A DNA stretch of 64,000 nt from Alphaproteobacteria bacterium (GCA_020446675.1 JAGREE010000011.1:62001-126000), one strand, 5' to 3'; counted from the first letter of the stretch, positions 43,468-52,400 are shown. A program made the numbers and translations. Notes: generated by a model from the letters alone, not told the origin.

Positions 43468-44751
43468 ATGATAAATAAATGGTGGGCGGCGCCTCTCTGC
43501 TTTTTTGCGTTTCTGGTTTCGGCCTGTGCTGAACAACCGGAGATTGAAAGTAAAGATACACAATTTCTCGTGGTTGGCAAAACCGCCAATTACCGCCAGG
43601 ACCCCTCCGGCATGCAAGCCATGCTCAACTATCATTTCTTCGCCGAAATCTTTGTCAAATCCGGCGGCCATATCACGAACGGAACATTAAGCAACCCCGC
43701 CATCGGCACCATGACATTTGCTGATCATCCTGTTGTCCTTGAAACCCATGGCGGCCGTTATGGCACCGAAGCGGATCTGAACGCGCTTTATCCCAACGGT
43801 GAATATATGTATCAATATACGGAATCCGATGGTCGGGTTCTTCATATTCCCGTCATTCTGTCCAATAAGGATGACGGCAAAACCCGCATTCCAAAATCCC
43901 CCGTCATCACATTATCGCAGAACGGCACTGTTGTTTCCGCCGATATTGTGGATCCTGATCAGGATCTGAAGATTTCCTGGACCCCGTTTAGCGAGGGTGG
44001 GGCAGATGAAAACGGTTTTGTCGATGATCTGATCTTTGCCGTGGTCGGTAATTGTAAGGGCGAAAAAATATTTCACAGCGGCGTGCCGTTTGGCGGGGGA
44101 GAGCATTTAACATATGTTGATAAGGATGTCACCATTGATAAAAGCCTGCTCTCACCCGGGGAAGTTTTTCAGGTATCCGTCGAACATGCTGTGATGAATA
44201 CAAATTATGTCGGCAATGTACCGACCATTGCCACTTATGCCTCAACTTCATTTCTTGATTTTCATACAACGGGCGAAAATAAAAATGACTTAAAATGTAC
44301 CCCGCTTCCCGTTCAGATGGATAAAGGGCAAACAGACAGGAGCTTAAAAGGAACTATGGATCTTCCAAAAATTGATGAGCAGGTCACCATGCTTTATTAC
44401 AGTGCTGATGACTGGGATAAAGCGGTGCAGTTTTATGGTGGCGATCTTAAACTTAAAGCAACATTGGATGATGATTGGGTGAAAATTTTTGCTCTGACCG
44501 AAAGTGCTTTTATCGGCGTTGTCAAGGAAAGCGACGGCGGGTTCCATAAACCCATTAAGGACAGTGCCGTAATGGTCAGTATTGTCTCGAAATCAATTGA
44601 TGACTGGTACAGCGCAATTTTAAATGCCAAAAACATCAAAGTTGAACATGAACCCTATGATAGCGATACGGCACCAATCCGAGCCTTTCTGATCCGTGAT
44701 CCGGGCGGGTATACGGTTGAATTTTTCCAATGGACAAATAAGTCAGAATGA
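43468..44751 (+). CDS. Lipoprotein with N-terminal beta-rich domain and C-terminal VOC-like domain
   Basis: A 427-residue lipoprotein (lipobox LVSAC, Cys20). Residues 30 to about 285 are a beta-rich region with no motif I recognise (NYRQDPSGMQAMLNYHFFAEIFV at the start, many Asp/Gly turns later). Residues about 305-425 look like a VOC/glyoxalase unit: LYYSADDWDKAVQFYGG at its start and FLIRDPGGYTVEFFQW at its end. A periplasmic or surface VOC domain is unusual, as most are cytosolic. It stands alone and is followed by a clear terminator. Function unknown. I chose ATG 43468; a nearer ATG at 43464 is out of frame. Confidence 0.72.
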   Translation: MINKWWAAPLCFFAFLVSACAEQPEIESKDTQFLVVGKTANYRQDPSGMQAMLNYHFFAEIFVKSGGHITNGTLSNPAIGTMTFADHPVVLETHGGRYGTEADLNALYPNGEYMYQYTESDGRVLHIPVILSNKDDGKTRIPKSPVITLSQNGTVVSADIVDPDQDLKISWTPFSEGGADENGFVDDLIFAVVGNCKGEKIFHSGVPFGGGEHLTYVDKDVTIDKSLLSPGEVFQVSVEHAVMNTNYVGNVPTIATYASTSFLDFHTTGENKNDLKCTPLPVQMDKGQTDRSLKGTMDLPKIDEQVTMLYYSADDWDKAVQFYGGDLKLKATLDDDWVKIFALTESAFIGVVKESDGGFHKPIKDSAVMVSIVSKSIDDWYSAILNAKNIKVEHEPYDSDTAPIRAFLIRDPGGYTVEFFQWTNKSE

Positions 44752-44767
44752 TTAATCAAATAAATAA

Positions 44768-44794
44768 GGCGCTGAAATTAATCAGCGCCTTTTC
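44768..44794 (+). terminator. Intrinsic terminator after the VOC lipoprotein gene
   Basis: GGCGCTGA (44768-44775), loop AATTAA, TCAGCGCC (44782-44789), then TTTTC. The 8-bp stem is perfect and GC-rich, 17 bp after the stop. Confidence 0.85.
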
Positions 44795-44828
44795 ATTGCA
44801 AATGTGATTTTTAAATCAGTATCCTATA

Positions 44829-45332
44829 TTATTTAGGCATTCTTTGCGCACGAACATCAACTTCGATATTCCAGGCAGGAACTGCTAACCCGGCAACCTC
44901 TACCACGGCACGAACCGGTTTGTTTGGTTGATCATCAGTGCCAAAAAATTCTGCGAAAGCTTTGTTGAAACCGGCAAAATCCATTTTGCCCATTTTTGGG
45001 TCGGCAACCAGATATACACGAACCATAACAATATCACCCATGCTCCAACCAGCTTTTTCAACGGCTTCTTTAATGCTGTTGAATGTGCTGCGAGCCTGTG
45101 TTTCTGTGTCACCATAAGTTTGTTGTTCACGTGGTGCATCAGGGTTCACTGCTCTTGGGCCCTTACCACTTACATAAAGTGTTTCAGCGCCAGCAGGTAC
45201 TTCAATAGTTGAATAAAAGAAGCGGCCTTCATCATTGCGCTTGACAGCATCCTGAGCGTTTGCTGAAAAAGCGGCAAAAATTGTAGCACCACTTAAAGCT
45301 GCGGCAGCGATGATTTTGATTAGTTTTGACAT
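44829..45332 (-). CDS. Exported RidA family protein (imine/enamine deaminase)
   Basis: A 167-residue protein made of a Sec signal peptide (ends AFSANAQ, about residue 27) and a RidA/YjgF domain. RidA proteins hydrolyse reactive imines and enamines formed by amino-acid oxidation; the catalytic arginine is present (R141 in RAVVEVAGLA). A secreted RidA is unusual, since the classical enzyme is cytosolic. It is last in a leftward operon behind a flavin amine oxidase and a cytochrome c, all exported, so a job in clearing the imine product in the periplasm fits well. Ribosome site AAGGGAGA. Confidence 0.88.
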   Translation of the reverse strand: MSKLIKIIAAAALSGATIFAAFSANAQDAVKRNDEGRFFYSTIEVPAGAETLYVSGKGPRAVNPDAPREQQTYGDTETQARSTFNSIKEAVEKAGWSMGDIVMVRVYLVADPKMGKMDFAGFNKAFAEFFGTDDQPNKPVRAVVEVAGLAVPAWNIEVDVRAQRMPK

Positions 45333-45450
45333 TATTTTCTCCCTTGGAATTCAATTCAGCATTCTGCGAATGCCGTCAAATAGTAATTTATAGGATTCTT
45401 TTTATTTCGCAATAATTTCCGGTATCATTCGAAAAATGTGGATTGTCAAG

Positions 45451-45852
45451 TTAGTTGCCAGGACCAAATCCATCATCTTCCTCTGATACCATTTCAATTG
45501 CATTATCCACTTCGTCCTGTGTGACTTCTTCTGCTTTATTGCCCCAACTGTTACGAATGTAGTTAATGATTGTGGTAATTTGTTCCGGTTCAAGATCGCC
45601 GATAAAAGTCGGCATTCCGGCTCTACCTTCCAAAAGAAGGTAAATAACTTCTTCTTTATCTCCCTGAACAAATGTATTGCCTTTGAGGGCAGGGTATACG
45701 TCTTCAAAACCTACCCCACCGGGCTGATGGCAAGCTTCGCAATAATCAGTAAAAATTTGCGCCCCATCTTCTGAAAAATCCTGCGCCGATGCTGTTGATA
45801 GGAAAATTAAGGATCCCATTAAGGCAATAAATATTTTAAAATAATTTTTCAT
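45451..45852 (-). CDS. Small periplasmic mono-haem cytochrome c
   Basis: A 133-residue class I cytochrome c with a Sec signal peptide (ends TASA). Haem attachment is CEACH (C38, C41, H42); the axial methionine is in GRAGMPTF (M80). The C-terminal tail is strongly acidic (EEVTQDEVDNAIEMVSEEDDGFG), which suits docking to a basic partner surface. It sits between the flavin amine oxidase and RidA genes; the most economical reading is that it takes electrons from the oxidase, as CycN does from the related nicotine oxidoreductase NicA2. Confidence 0.9.
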   Translation of the reverse strand: MKNYFKIFIALMGSLIFLSTASAQDFSEDGAQIFTDYCEACHQPGGVGFEDVYPALKGNTFVQGDKEEVIYLLLEGRAGMPTFIGDLEPEQITTIINYIRNSWGNKAEEVTQDEVDNAIEMVSEEDDGFGPGN

Positions 45853-45865
45853 TTTAAACCCACTA

Positions 45866-45881
45866 TTTTTCTCGTTAAATT
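45866..45881 (-). repeat. 16-bp leader motif, copy 1 (same sequence at 59332-59347)
   Basis: On the minus strand AATTTAACGAGAAAAA, 13 bases upstream of the cytochrome c start codon. An identical 16-mer lies 11 bases upstream of an unrelated gene at 59332-59347, on the same strand. Whether it is a shared control element or a chance match in AT-rich DNA is not decided. Confidence 0.4.
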
Positions 45882-45943
45882 GCCACTGTTATTTAATTAT
45901 TTTAAATGTTTGTGACTATATTATGTCCTCTAGTTAGCAGTAT

Positions 45944-47578
45944 TTATGCTTGTTGTGCAACGCGCTTGTCAATCACTTCCATAGTAGACCATGCTCCTTC
46001 AATAGCACCAGCCATCCAGCCACTAAGAGCAGGCGATGCAATATTTCCAGAAATGAATATACGTTTGTCACCTTTTTGCATGACAGGGAATGCTCTTTCC
46101 TGTCCTCTACGTGACCAGCTTTCCCAGCCTGCCAATGCATATTTCATTTTATGCCAGGAGACGCACATCGCTTCGCCTGTGAAATGGTTTCTGTATTTGC
46201 CAGGGTGGAATTTTTCACCTGTAGAAATGGCAAATTCAACACGGTCTTTTATTGATAAATTACTGACACTAACGGCACCGCCACCCATAGCATAATATCC
46301 TAGAATAACGCCGGTATCACCATGAGCGGAGCCAAATAAATTGCCTGATGGATAGCTTAACTGACTACATTCAGGGATGTCTGTGTGATTTACGCCGCCA
46401 TAAATCATATCATCCTGCTCCCAAAAACGGCGGTTCATTTCTACGCCCATCTTGCTGGCAGGATTACTGCGCGTCGTCAGCAGTGCCTGTTTGAAATCTT
46501 CACTTAGGTTAGTATTGATTTTTGCTAGAACGCCAAGAGGCATTGTCGCGATGACATAATCACCTTTTACGGTTTTGACTTTGCCAGTTTTTGTATTTGT
46601 ATAAGTGATCTCAACACCGTTATCATCCTGAATAATGTCTGTCACTTCTGACATATACTCTATCTGATTTTTCTTAAGTGCTTTTTTTAATCCCAGTGCA
46701 ATCTGATCCATTCCTCCAACAGCCTGGAACATTACAGCGGGATGGTCTGCTGTTTCATGACGACTTGCCTGAGCAATTGAAAAAACATCAGCCATTTCAT
46801 AGGGGTCTGATAATTTACCAAAGTTTGTAGCGGCACCTGGATATGAAATGTAGCCACGAGCACGGTTTGCACGGTAATTCAGTTCTTTATTGTCAATTAA
46901 CCCTGAACGCTTGAGGTGTTCAAGTAATTTTTCCTTATCTTCCTGTGTAATGAGGCTGTCTAAGGCACCCTGATCTGCAACTTTGGCCAATAATTCTGCT
47001 TCATATCCGGCAAAGTCAACATCAGCATATTCCTGACGAATTGGAACACCTTTAAATGGCCCTTCTTTATTTTCGTAATAATAATAGGCTTTACCTGATT
47101 TATTGACCATTACTTCAAGAGGAACACCCATTTGCTGAGCATAATATATTGTTGATCTGTGCTCTGCCGGAATACGCCAGGGACCATAATTAACGTAATT
47201 TCCCTCACGGAAATTACAGACCTGTTTTTCACCGTCCAATTCTTCAATTACTGATCCTTTGCGGGCAGAAACACATCGTCCGCCTGCATAATCATTGGCT
47301 TCTATAATATGCGTATTATAACCTTTCTTGCCCATTTCATAGGCAAGTACCATACCGGCCAAACCTGCACCCAAAATGATTATTTTTTTACCTTTACCAT
47401 CATTTGACATTTCGGGTGGACGATCCGCCTCTGATGCAAAACCAATGTCCCAACCTTGCATGGCTGTCATCACAGCAGCTGTGCCACCTATCATACCAAC
47501 AGATTGCAAAAAGGATCTTTTCGTCATTCCTGATGGCTTTTGACCAATGCTTTGCAGTGACTTTTCAGTTTCCTTCAT
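45944..47578 (-). CDS. Exported flavin amine oxidase / amino-acid dehydrogenase (NicA2-like)
   Basis: A 544-residue FAD-dependent amine oxidase with a Tat-like signal (TKRSFLQSVG, Lys20-Arg21, then a hydrophobic stretch). The FAD dinucleotide motif is IIILGAGLAGMVLAYEMGKKG (G70-G75), followed by EANDYAGGRC, where the GGR(C/S) turn is a hallmark of the monoamine-oxidase fold. The C-terminal flavin motif RIFISGNIASPALSGWMAGAIEGAW is also typical (here NIAS instead of the usual GEH/ASE). Tat export means FAD is loaded in the cytoplasm. Substrate is probably a free or modified amino acid or amine. First gene of an operon with cytochrome c and exported RidA. Ribosome site GAGGGAA. Confidence 0.9.
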   Translation of the reverse strand: MKETEKSLQSIGQKPSGMTKRSFLQSVGMIGGTAAVMTAMQGWDIGFASEADRPPEMSNDGKGKKIIILGAGLAGMVLAYEMGKKGYNTHIIEANDYAGGRCVSARKGSVIEELDGEKQVCNFREGNYVNYGPWRIPAEHRSTIYYAQQMGVPLEVMVNKSGKAYYYYENKEGPFKGVPIRQEYADVDFAGYEAELLAKVADQGALDSLITQEDKEKLLEHLKRSGLIDNKELNYRANRARGYISYPGAATNFGKLSDPYEMADVFSIAQASRHETADHPAVMFQAVGGMDQIALGLKKALKKNQIEYMSEVTDIIQDDNGVEITYTNTKTGKVKTVKGDYVIATMPLGVLAKINTNLSEDFKQALLTTRSNPASKMGVEMNRRFWEQDDMIYGGVNHTDIPECSQLSYPSGNLFGSAHGDTGVILGYYAMGGGAVSVSNLSIKDRVEFAISTGEKFHPGKYRNHFTGEAMCVSWHKMKYALAGWESWSRRGQERAFPVMQKGDKRIFISGNIASPALSGWMAGAIEGAWSTMEVIDKRVAQQA

Positions 47579-47893
47579 TTTGTTCCCTCAAATTTTTTAC
47601 TAAAATTTTTATGCTTTCTCTATATTTTCTATACTCTTTATAGATTTAGGATCAGCATAAAATTTAACCTCAATATTAATGTTACATTATCATATAACAT
47701 TTGATCATATATCACTAAAATTCAATTTGCAAATATTCTGTTGCCATATTCAAAAAGTATATAATTCTTTGGTTAGTAATTGTCTAGATTTTTATTAGTT
47801 TACATATAACCAATTATCAATAAGCCAGATAAAATAAAGGTTTTCTTTTAAAATTAAAGAAATAATTTTAAAATATTTATTATTTAGGAAATA
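47579..47893. promoter_or_regulatory. AT-rich intergenic region upstream of amine oxidase operon, with an inverted repeat
   Basis: A 315-bp AT-rich stretch between the amine oxidase start and the moaA-linked gene end. It must hold the operon promoter. At 47678-47701 there is an inverted repeat AATGTTA-N10-TAACATT, about 100 bp upstream of the oxidase start, which could be an operator. No coding frame or RNA gene is visible. Confidence 0.4.
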
Positions 47894-48211
47894 TCAGAGG
47901 ACAAGCGGCGGTCTTTTAATATCTACTTCGAAAACAAGTTCATGGCCTAAATTGTTACCGCATTGAAACTTAAAGGATAATCCACGTTTATCGGGCCGGT
48001 AAGACAGGAGAAGCCGATTCGGCAGCCCAATCGAAATTTCATCATCCTGAAAAGATAAAAATTGTGTTGTGTCCAACTCAACGTTTAATTTCATGGTTTT
48101 TCCGCCTGGAAAAACTGATTCCTGAAAAAGGTGATTTTCTACCAGAAGCTTTTCAAACTCTTCCTTACTCAGTCTAAGGCTGGTCTTTTGTGGTTCTAAC
48201 TTTAATTTCAA
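47894..48211 (-). CDS. Small moaA-coupled hypothetical protein (DUF7009-like?)
   Basis: A 105-residue acidic-basic beta-strand-rich protein. It starts with TTG at 48211, one base after the moaA stop, and is supported by AGGGGG five bases before the start; the next in-frame ATG would lose the first third. The opening KLKLEPQKTSLRLSKEEFEKLLVE has a hydrophobic alternation that I associate, without certainty, with the small DUF7009 family. Tight coupling points to a role linked to molybdenum cofactor synthesis or to MoaA; that is inference. Confidence 0.7.
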   Translation of the reverse strand: MKLKLEPQKTSLRLSKEEFEKLLVENHLFQESVFPGGKTMKLNVELDTTQFLSFQDDEISIGLPNRLLLSYRPDKRGLSFKFQCGNNLGHELVFEVDIKRPPLVL

Positions 48212-48212
48212 A

Positions 48213-49187
48213 TCAGCCCCCTGTTGAAGACAGATTGGTCATAATGCCGGTATCGCCCATTGCCAGGAAATGTGAGGAGGCTTTATATTCTAGCTGTTTA
48301 TGAATAAGGGCTTTGAGAGGTTCTTTTTGATCATCACTTTGTAGTTGATGGCGAAGTGGAATTCCAATATTGCCAAAAAGGCATAATCTAAGATCACCAG
48401 AAGAGGTAATTCTCAACCTATTGCATCCTGTGCAGAAATCCTTTGAATAGGGAGCAATAATACCAATTGATCCCTGATAATTAGGATGTGTGAAATTAAC
48501 GGCAGGGCCATCACCAATGGCGCGTAAATTTTCCACCCAACCACGTTCAAGCAATTGGTTTCTGATATGGTCAGCAGACTGATGAAATTTATTAAAATAC
48601 GTCAGATTGTCACCTGTCTGCATCAGTTCGATGTAACGAACACTGATACGTGTATCTTTAATATAGTCAAGATATAGATCAAGTTCGTCATCATTAACAC
48701 CTTTAAGCAAGACGACATTAATTTTTACTTTTTCGAACCCAACTTCAAGAGCTTTGTCAATACCAGCACGAACTTCATTCATCCTGTTATGACCGGTAAT
48801 GTCGTGGAAACGTTTGGCATTCAAGCTATCAATGCTTATATTGACAGCATTTAATCCTGCGTCATGCCATTCTTGGGCATGTTCTTTTAATTTATAGCCA
48901 TTTGTGGTGAAGGCCAGAGTTTTAATTTCAGGTCTTTTTGAGATCATACGGGCAATTTTGGTAAAATCCTGACGAATAGTTGGCTCTCCACCAGTGAGCC
49001 TAATTTTCCAGACGCCAAGTTCAATGAAAGCATCTACAAGTCTGTCAATTTCATCAAGACGCAAAAAATTTTCATTACCAGTTTTTTTGTAACCATCGGG
49101 CAAACAATATTGGCAACTAAAATTGCATATTTCTGTTATCGAAAGGCGCAAATAGGGGAATGTTCTGTCAAATTTATCAACAAGCAT
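48213..49187 (-). CDS. moaA: GTP 3',8-cyclase MoaA (molybdopterin synthesis)
   Basis: A 324-residue radical-SAM enzyme that starts molybdenum cofactor synthesis from GTP. The radical-SAM cluster is CNFSCQYC (C21, C25, C28), the second cluster cysteines are in CTGCNRLRIT and RLCLFGNIGIP, and the C-terminus ends in GG (LSSTGG), needed for activity in MoaA. TGGEPTIRQDFTKI provides the SAM-binding glycines. Other Mo-cofactor genes are not in the window. The downstream small gene is coupled to it. The cofactor would be used by enzymes such as MsrP. Confidence 0.95.
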   Translation of the reverse strand: MLVDKFDRTFPYLRLSITEICNFSCQYCLPDGYKKTGNENFLRLDEIDRLVDAFIELGVWKIRLTGGEPTIRQDFTKIARMISKRPEIKTLAFTTNGYKLKEHAQEWHDAGLNAVNISIDSLNAKRFHDITGHNRMNEVRAGIDKALEVGFEKVKINVVLLKGVNDDELDLYLDYIKDTRISVRYIELMQTGDNLTYFNKFHQSADHIRNQLLERGWVENLRAIGDGPAVNFTHPNYQGSIGIIAPYSKDFCTGCNRLRITSSGDLRLCLFGNIGIPLRHQLQSDDQKEPLKALIHKQLEYKASSHFLAMGDTGIMTNLSSTGG

Positions 49188-49410
49188 TATTTATTCTCTT
49201 TTCCAAATACGGGAGGCCAAAATGTTTCCATATTAACCCGGCGGATTTATTTCCGCGGCCAGATTATCCTGTCAATCCTGATTTAGATAATAAGGCTTCA
49301 GAGTTGTTAAAAGTAAGACTATCATATATTTTGATTTGAAGAAATACCAGTCACAAAAATTTTATTATGCTGTAATTTAATCAGAATTATTCATTTGGGA
49401 AAATGATTGA

Positions 49411-50019
49411 TTAAAACGGCCTTCTTGAGTTCAGAGCTGTGGTCAGAGTACCATCATCAAGATAATCAAGTTCGCCACCGATTGGAACCCCATGAGCTAG
49501 CCTTGAAACAGTAATGTCCAAATGCTTTAGTTGTTCTGTTATATAATGGGCAGTTGTCTGACCATCCACTGTCGCGTTTGTGGCAATAATAATTTCATTC
49601 AATTCCGGGGAGGTTGCGCGTTCAATAAGCGATCTTATGTTCAGATCATCAGGGCCAATACCATCAAGCGCCGACAATGTGCCTCCAATAACATGATATA
49701 AACCTTTAAACGAGCCGCCCCGTTCAAGAGCCCAAAGATCAGCGACGTCCTCAATCACGCAAATAATACTTCTGTCCCTTTTAGGATTTTCACATATATG
49801 GCATGGATTCTCAACATCAAGGTTTCCGCAAACGGAGCAAGGATGGACATTCTCTGCCACACTGGATAGAGCATTCGCCAATGGCCTCATTAAGCTATCT
49901 TTCTTTTTAATAAGCTGCAGAGCAGCCCGTCTGGCAGAACGAGGACCCAGGCCGGGAATTTTTCCCAGCAGGTTAATCAAATGATCAAGTTCATTATTAT
50001 TGGATGGCGTTTTATACAT
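49411..50019 (-). CDS. recR: Recombination protein RecR
   Basis: A 202-residue member of the RecFOR pathway, which loads RecA on gapped DNA. The N-terminal helix-hairpin-helix ([21 protein letters not shown]), the C4 zinc finger ([16 protein letters not shown], about residues 57-72) and the Toprim domain ([28 protein letters not shown]) are all present. It is last in the dnaX-ybaB-recR order that is conserved across bacteria; 10 bp separate it from ybaB. Confidence 0.97.
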   Translation of the reverse strand: MYKTPSNNNELDHLINLLGKIPGLGPRSARRAALQLIKKKDSLMRPLANALSSVAENVHPCSVCGNLDVENPCHICENPKRDRSIICVIEDVADLWALERGGSFKGLYHVIGGTLSALDGIGPDDLNIRSLIERATSPELNEIIIATNATVDGQTTAHYITEQLKHLDITVSRLAHGVPIGGELDYLDDGTLTTALNSRRPF

Positions 50020-50029
50020 AAATTAGTCT

Positions 50030-50353
50030 TTAGAATGGTAAATTAAGTCCTTCAGGAAGATCAAGTCCACCAGTTAATTTTGCCATTTCGTTTTTGCTAA
50101 ACTCGTCTACTTTTCTTTTCGCATCATTAAAAGCAGCGACAATAAGATCTTCAACCATTTCTGTATCATCACTATTGAAAATACTTGGATCAATTTTTAA
50201 TGAACGTATTTCAAATTTGCCGTTCAGTGTTACATTGACAAGTCCGCCGCCAGAAGTTCCTGTATGCTCAGATTTTTGCAGGTCTTCCTGCATTTGAGCC
50301 ATCTTGCTCTGCATCTCCTGCGCCTGTTTCATCATTTTGCCCAAATTCTTCAT
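50030..50353 (-). CDS. YbaB/EbfC family nucleoid-associated protein
   Basis: A 107-residue DNA-binding protein of the YbaB/EbfC family. The N-terminal coiled helix (MKNLGKMMKQAQEMQSKMAQMQEDL), the central GGGLVNVTLNGKFEIRSLKIDP strands and the C-terminal MAKLTGGLDLPEG are family hallmarks. It lies between dnaX (46 bp) and recR (10 bp). Role in nucleoid structure or recombination is not settled. Confidence 0.95.
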   Translation of the reverse strand: MKNLGKMMKQAQEMQSKMAQMQEDLQKSEHTGTSGGGLVNVTLNGKFEIRSLKIDPSIFNSDDTEMVEDLIVAAFNDAKRKVDEFSKNEMAKLTGGLDLPEGLNLPF

Positions 50354-50399
50354 GGCATTGTCCTTAAATTATTGGAATCTATTTTTATGATATAGAGAC

Positions 50400-52202
50400 T
50401 TAGTCACTATCATCAAGACCGAATTCATCCGCACTGATTAAATTATCCAGGTCAATGTCATCAATAGGCATTGAAAATACATCATTGATTTTTCTGATAT
50501 CTGAAATTGTTGAACCTTCAAATTGATTTAACACAGCTTTGATCAGATCGTTATTCTTGACCATATCTTTTAAAGCTTCCAGCTCGGCTACATCCTTATC
50601 ATGTAATGTGTCTTCTCCCAATTCAGAAGACAATGAAATCACCCAGTTTTTTCCGGTCCATTTTTTTAATTCGGCAGACATTCTGCCCGCAATATTTTTA
50701 GGGACGCGGGAATTTGGCCTGATATCAATACGCCCAATGCTATAACTTACCAAATGTACATTATCGTTAAGATGAAAAGCTATTTCGGGAATAGCATTTT
50801 TTTCAAATAACTTTACCAATTCTGCAAAAGTTGATGGTGCTTCAATATAGTTATTTTCTGAAAGAGGATTAGGATCTCCTATACTTATTGCGACCTGTCC
50901 ACTTCCCTGAATCACACTGAATGCTTTAGGTGCATTGGGGCTTGATGACTGATTTTGATGAGTTGATCCCTTAGCTGTTGTCCCATTGCTGCCAGAAGCT
51001 GTTTCTGTTGAGAGAGTATTATAAGCTTTAGGATTATTCTTTAATTGCTTCACGAGGTCTTCAGGCGAAGGCAGATTGGAACTATAAGTCAGCCGGACAA
51101 TGACCATTTCTGCAGCTGAAATCGGATTAGGGGAAATGCGTACTTCTTCAGCACCTTTTAGCAGCATCTGCCATGTACGGGTTAGCACTGGAATAGAGAG
51201 GCCTCCGGCCATTTCTAGCCCCTGCTTTCGTTCTGCTTCTGATGTGACCAGATCGTCTCCGGCGTCTGGAACAACCTTAAGACGGGTAAGCCAATGTGTA
51301 ATTTCCAGCATATCCTGAATAATAACAGCAGGATCCGCACCGTGGTGGAACTGATGGCGCAATTTTGCCAATGCATCAGCCGTTTTTCCCTGCAATATGT
51401 CATTATATAAATCAAAAATCTGTGCCCGGTCAGCAAGCCCAAGCATATCACGGACCTGTTGTTCACTAACCTTTCCTGCACCATGCGCAAATGCCTGGTC
51501 AAGCAAGGACAGGCCATCCCGTACAGATCCTTCAGCAGCGCGGGCAATCATGCCAAGGGCGCTTTCTTCAATTTCACAATTTTCTTTCTCGGCAATTTTA
51601 GAATAATGGCCCATTAGTTCCTCAATCGATACACGCCTTAAATCAAATCGTTGGCATCTGCTGAGTACAGTAACGGGAACTTTACGAATTTCTGTGGTGG
51701 CAAAAATAAACTTTACATGCCCAGGCGGTTCTTCCAGTGTTTTAAGCAGGGCATTAAAAGCATTGCGCGAAAGCATATGTACTTCATCGATAATATAAAT
51801 TTTATAACGTGCTGAAACAGAGGCATATTTTACGCCGTCAATAATTTCCCTTATATCATCAACACCAGTCCGGCTGGCCGCGTCCATTTCCATGACATCA
51901 ACATGGCGACTTTCACTAATGGCAATACAGTTTTCGCATTCTCCACATGGTTCAATAGTTGCTGTACCTTTACCGTCTTTGCCGGTACAGTTTAATGCTT
52001 TTGCAATAATGCGGGCTGTTGTTGTTTTACCGATTCCCCGGACCCCTGTCAGGATAAAAGCGTGGGCAAGTCGACCTGTTTCAATAGCGTTAGATAGAGT
52101 ACGGACCATGGCATCCTGGCCAATAAGTTCAGCAAAATCAACAGGGCGATATTTTCTTGCCAATACTCTGTAGTGGGTGTCCTTGTCGTTGTTTTCCGCC
52201 AT
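50400..52202 (-). CDS. dnaX: DNA polymerase III subunit gamma/tau
   Basis: The clamp-loader ATPase of the replicative polymerase, 600 residues. Walker A is GVRGIGKTTTARI (about 53-65), the zinc module is CGECENC preceded by CTGKD, Walker B-like motif is IDEVHML and the sensor/arginine-finger segment is LSRCQRFDLR. Domains I-III run to about residue 375; the remaining tau part is less conserved and ends with an Asp-rich tail (DDIDLDNLISADEFGLDD). I see no obvious slippery A6/G frameshift site. SRP RNA lies 107 bp upstream on the same strand. Confidence 0.96.
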   Translation of the reverse strand: MAENNDKDTHYRVLARKYRPVDFAELIGQDAMVRTLSNAIETGRLAHAFILTGVRGIGKTTTARIIAKALNCTGKDGKGTATIEPCGECENCIAISESRHVDVMEMDAASRTGVDDIREIIDGVKYASVSARYKIYIIDEVHMLSRNAFNALLKTLEEPPGHVKFIFATTEIRKVPVTVLSRCQRFDLRRVSIEELMGHYSKIAEKENCEIEESALGMIARAAEGSVRDGLSLLDQAFAHGAGKVSEQQVRDMLGLADRAQIFDLYNDILQGKTADALAKLRHQFHHGADPAVIIQDMLEITHWLTRLKVVPDAGDDLVTSEAERKQGLEMAGGLSIPVLTRTWQMLLKGAEEVRISPNPISAAEMVIVRLTYSSNLPSPEDLVKQLKNNPKAYNTLSTETASGSNGTTAKGSTHQNQSSSPNAPKAFSVIQGSGQVAISIGDPNPLSENNYIEAPSTFAELVKLFEKNAIPEIAFHLNDNVHLVSYSIGRIDIRPNSRVPKNIAGRMSAELKKWTGKNWVISLSSELGEDTLHDKDVAELEALKDMVKNNDLIKAVLNQFEGSTISDIRKINDVFSMPIDDIDLDNLISADEFGLDDSD

Positions 52203-52309
52203 AAAACTCTGTCTCGAAGCTCAAATGAATCAGTATTGAAATGACTATAAATTTTGTATCGCAGGAATGCTATAGTCGATGTGAAATTATTTTGGTTTTT
52301 TTGAAAAGT

Positions 52310-52396
52310 GAGAGATTGAACGACCCGGCGATCCCGTTACGGCTGCTCCCTTCCGGGCCTGACCGGATTGGCGGGTAAACCGTCCGCCAATCTCTC
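52310..52396 (-). ncRNA. ffs: Signal recognition particle RNA (small bacterial 4.5S type)
   Basis: The minus strand carries the SRP Ffh-binding apical loop (GGTCAGGCCCGGAAGGGAGC; E. coli has GGTCAGGTCCGGAAGGAAGC). The ends pair: 5' GAGAGATTG (near 52396-52388) with CAATCTCTC (52318-52310). At about 87 nt this is a short bacterial SRP RNA without an Alu domain. It precedes dnaX, a common position. Ends are inferred from the pairing and the promoter. Confidence 0.93.
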
Positions 52397-52400
52397 GCGC

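Noticed and set aside
49188-49410. Molybdenum-cofactor riboswitch upstream of moaA
   Set aside because: The stretch is AT-rich with no conserved helical core that I can identify.
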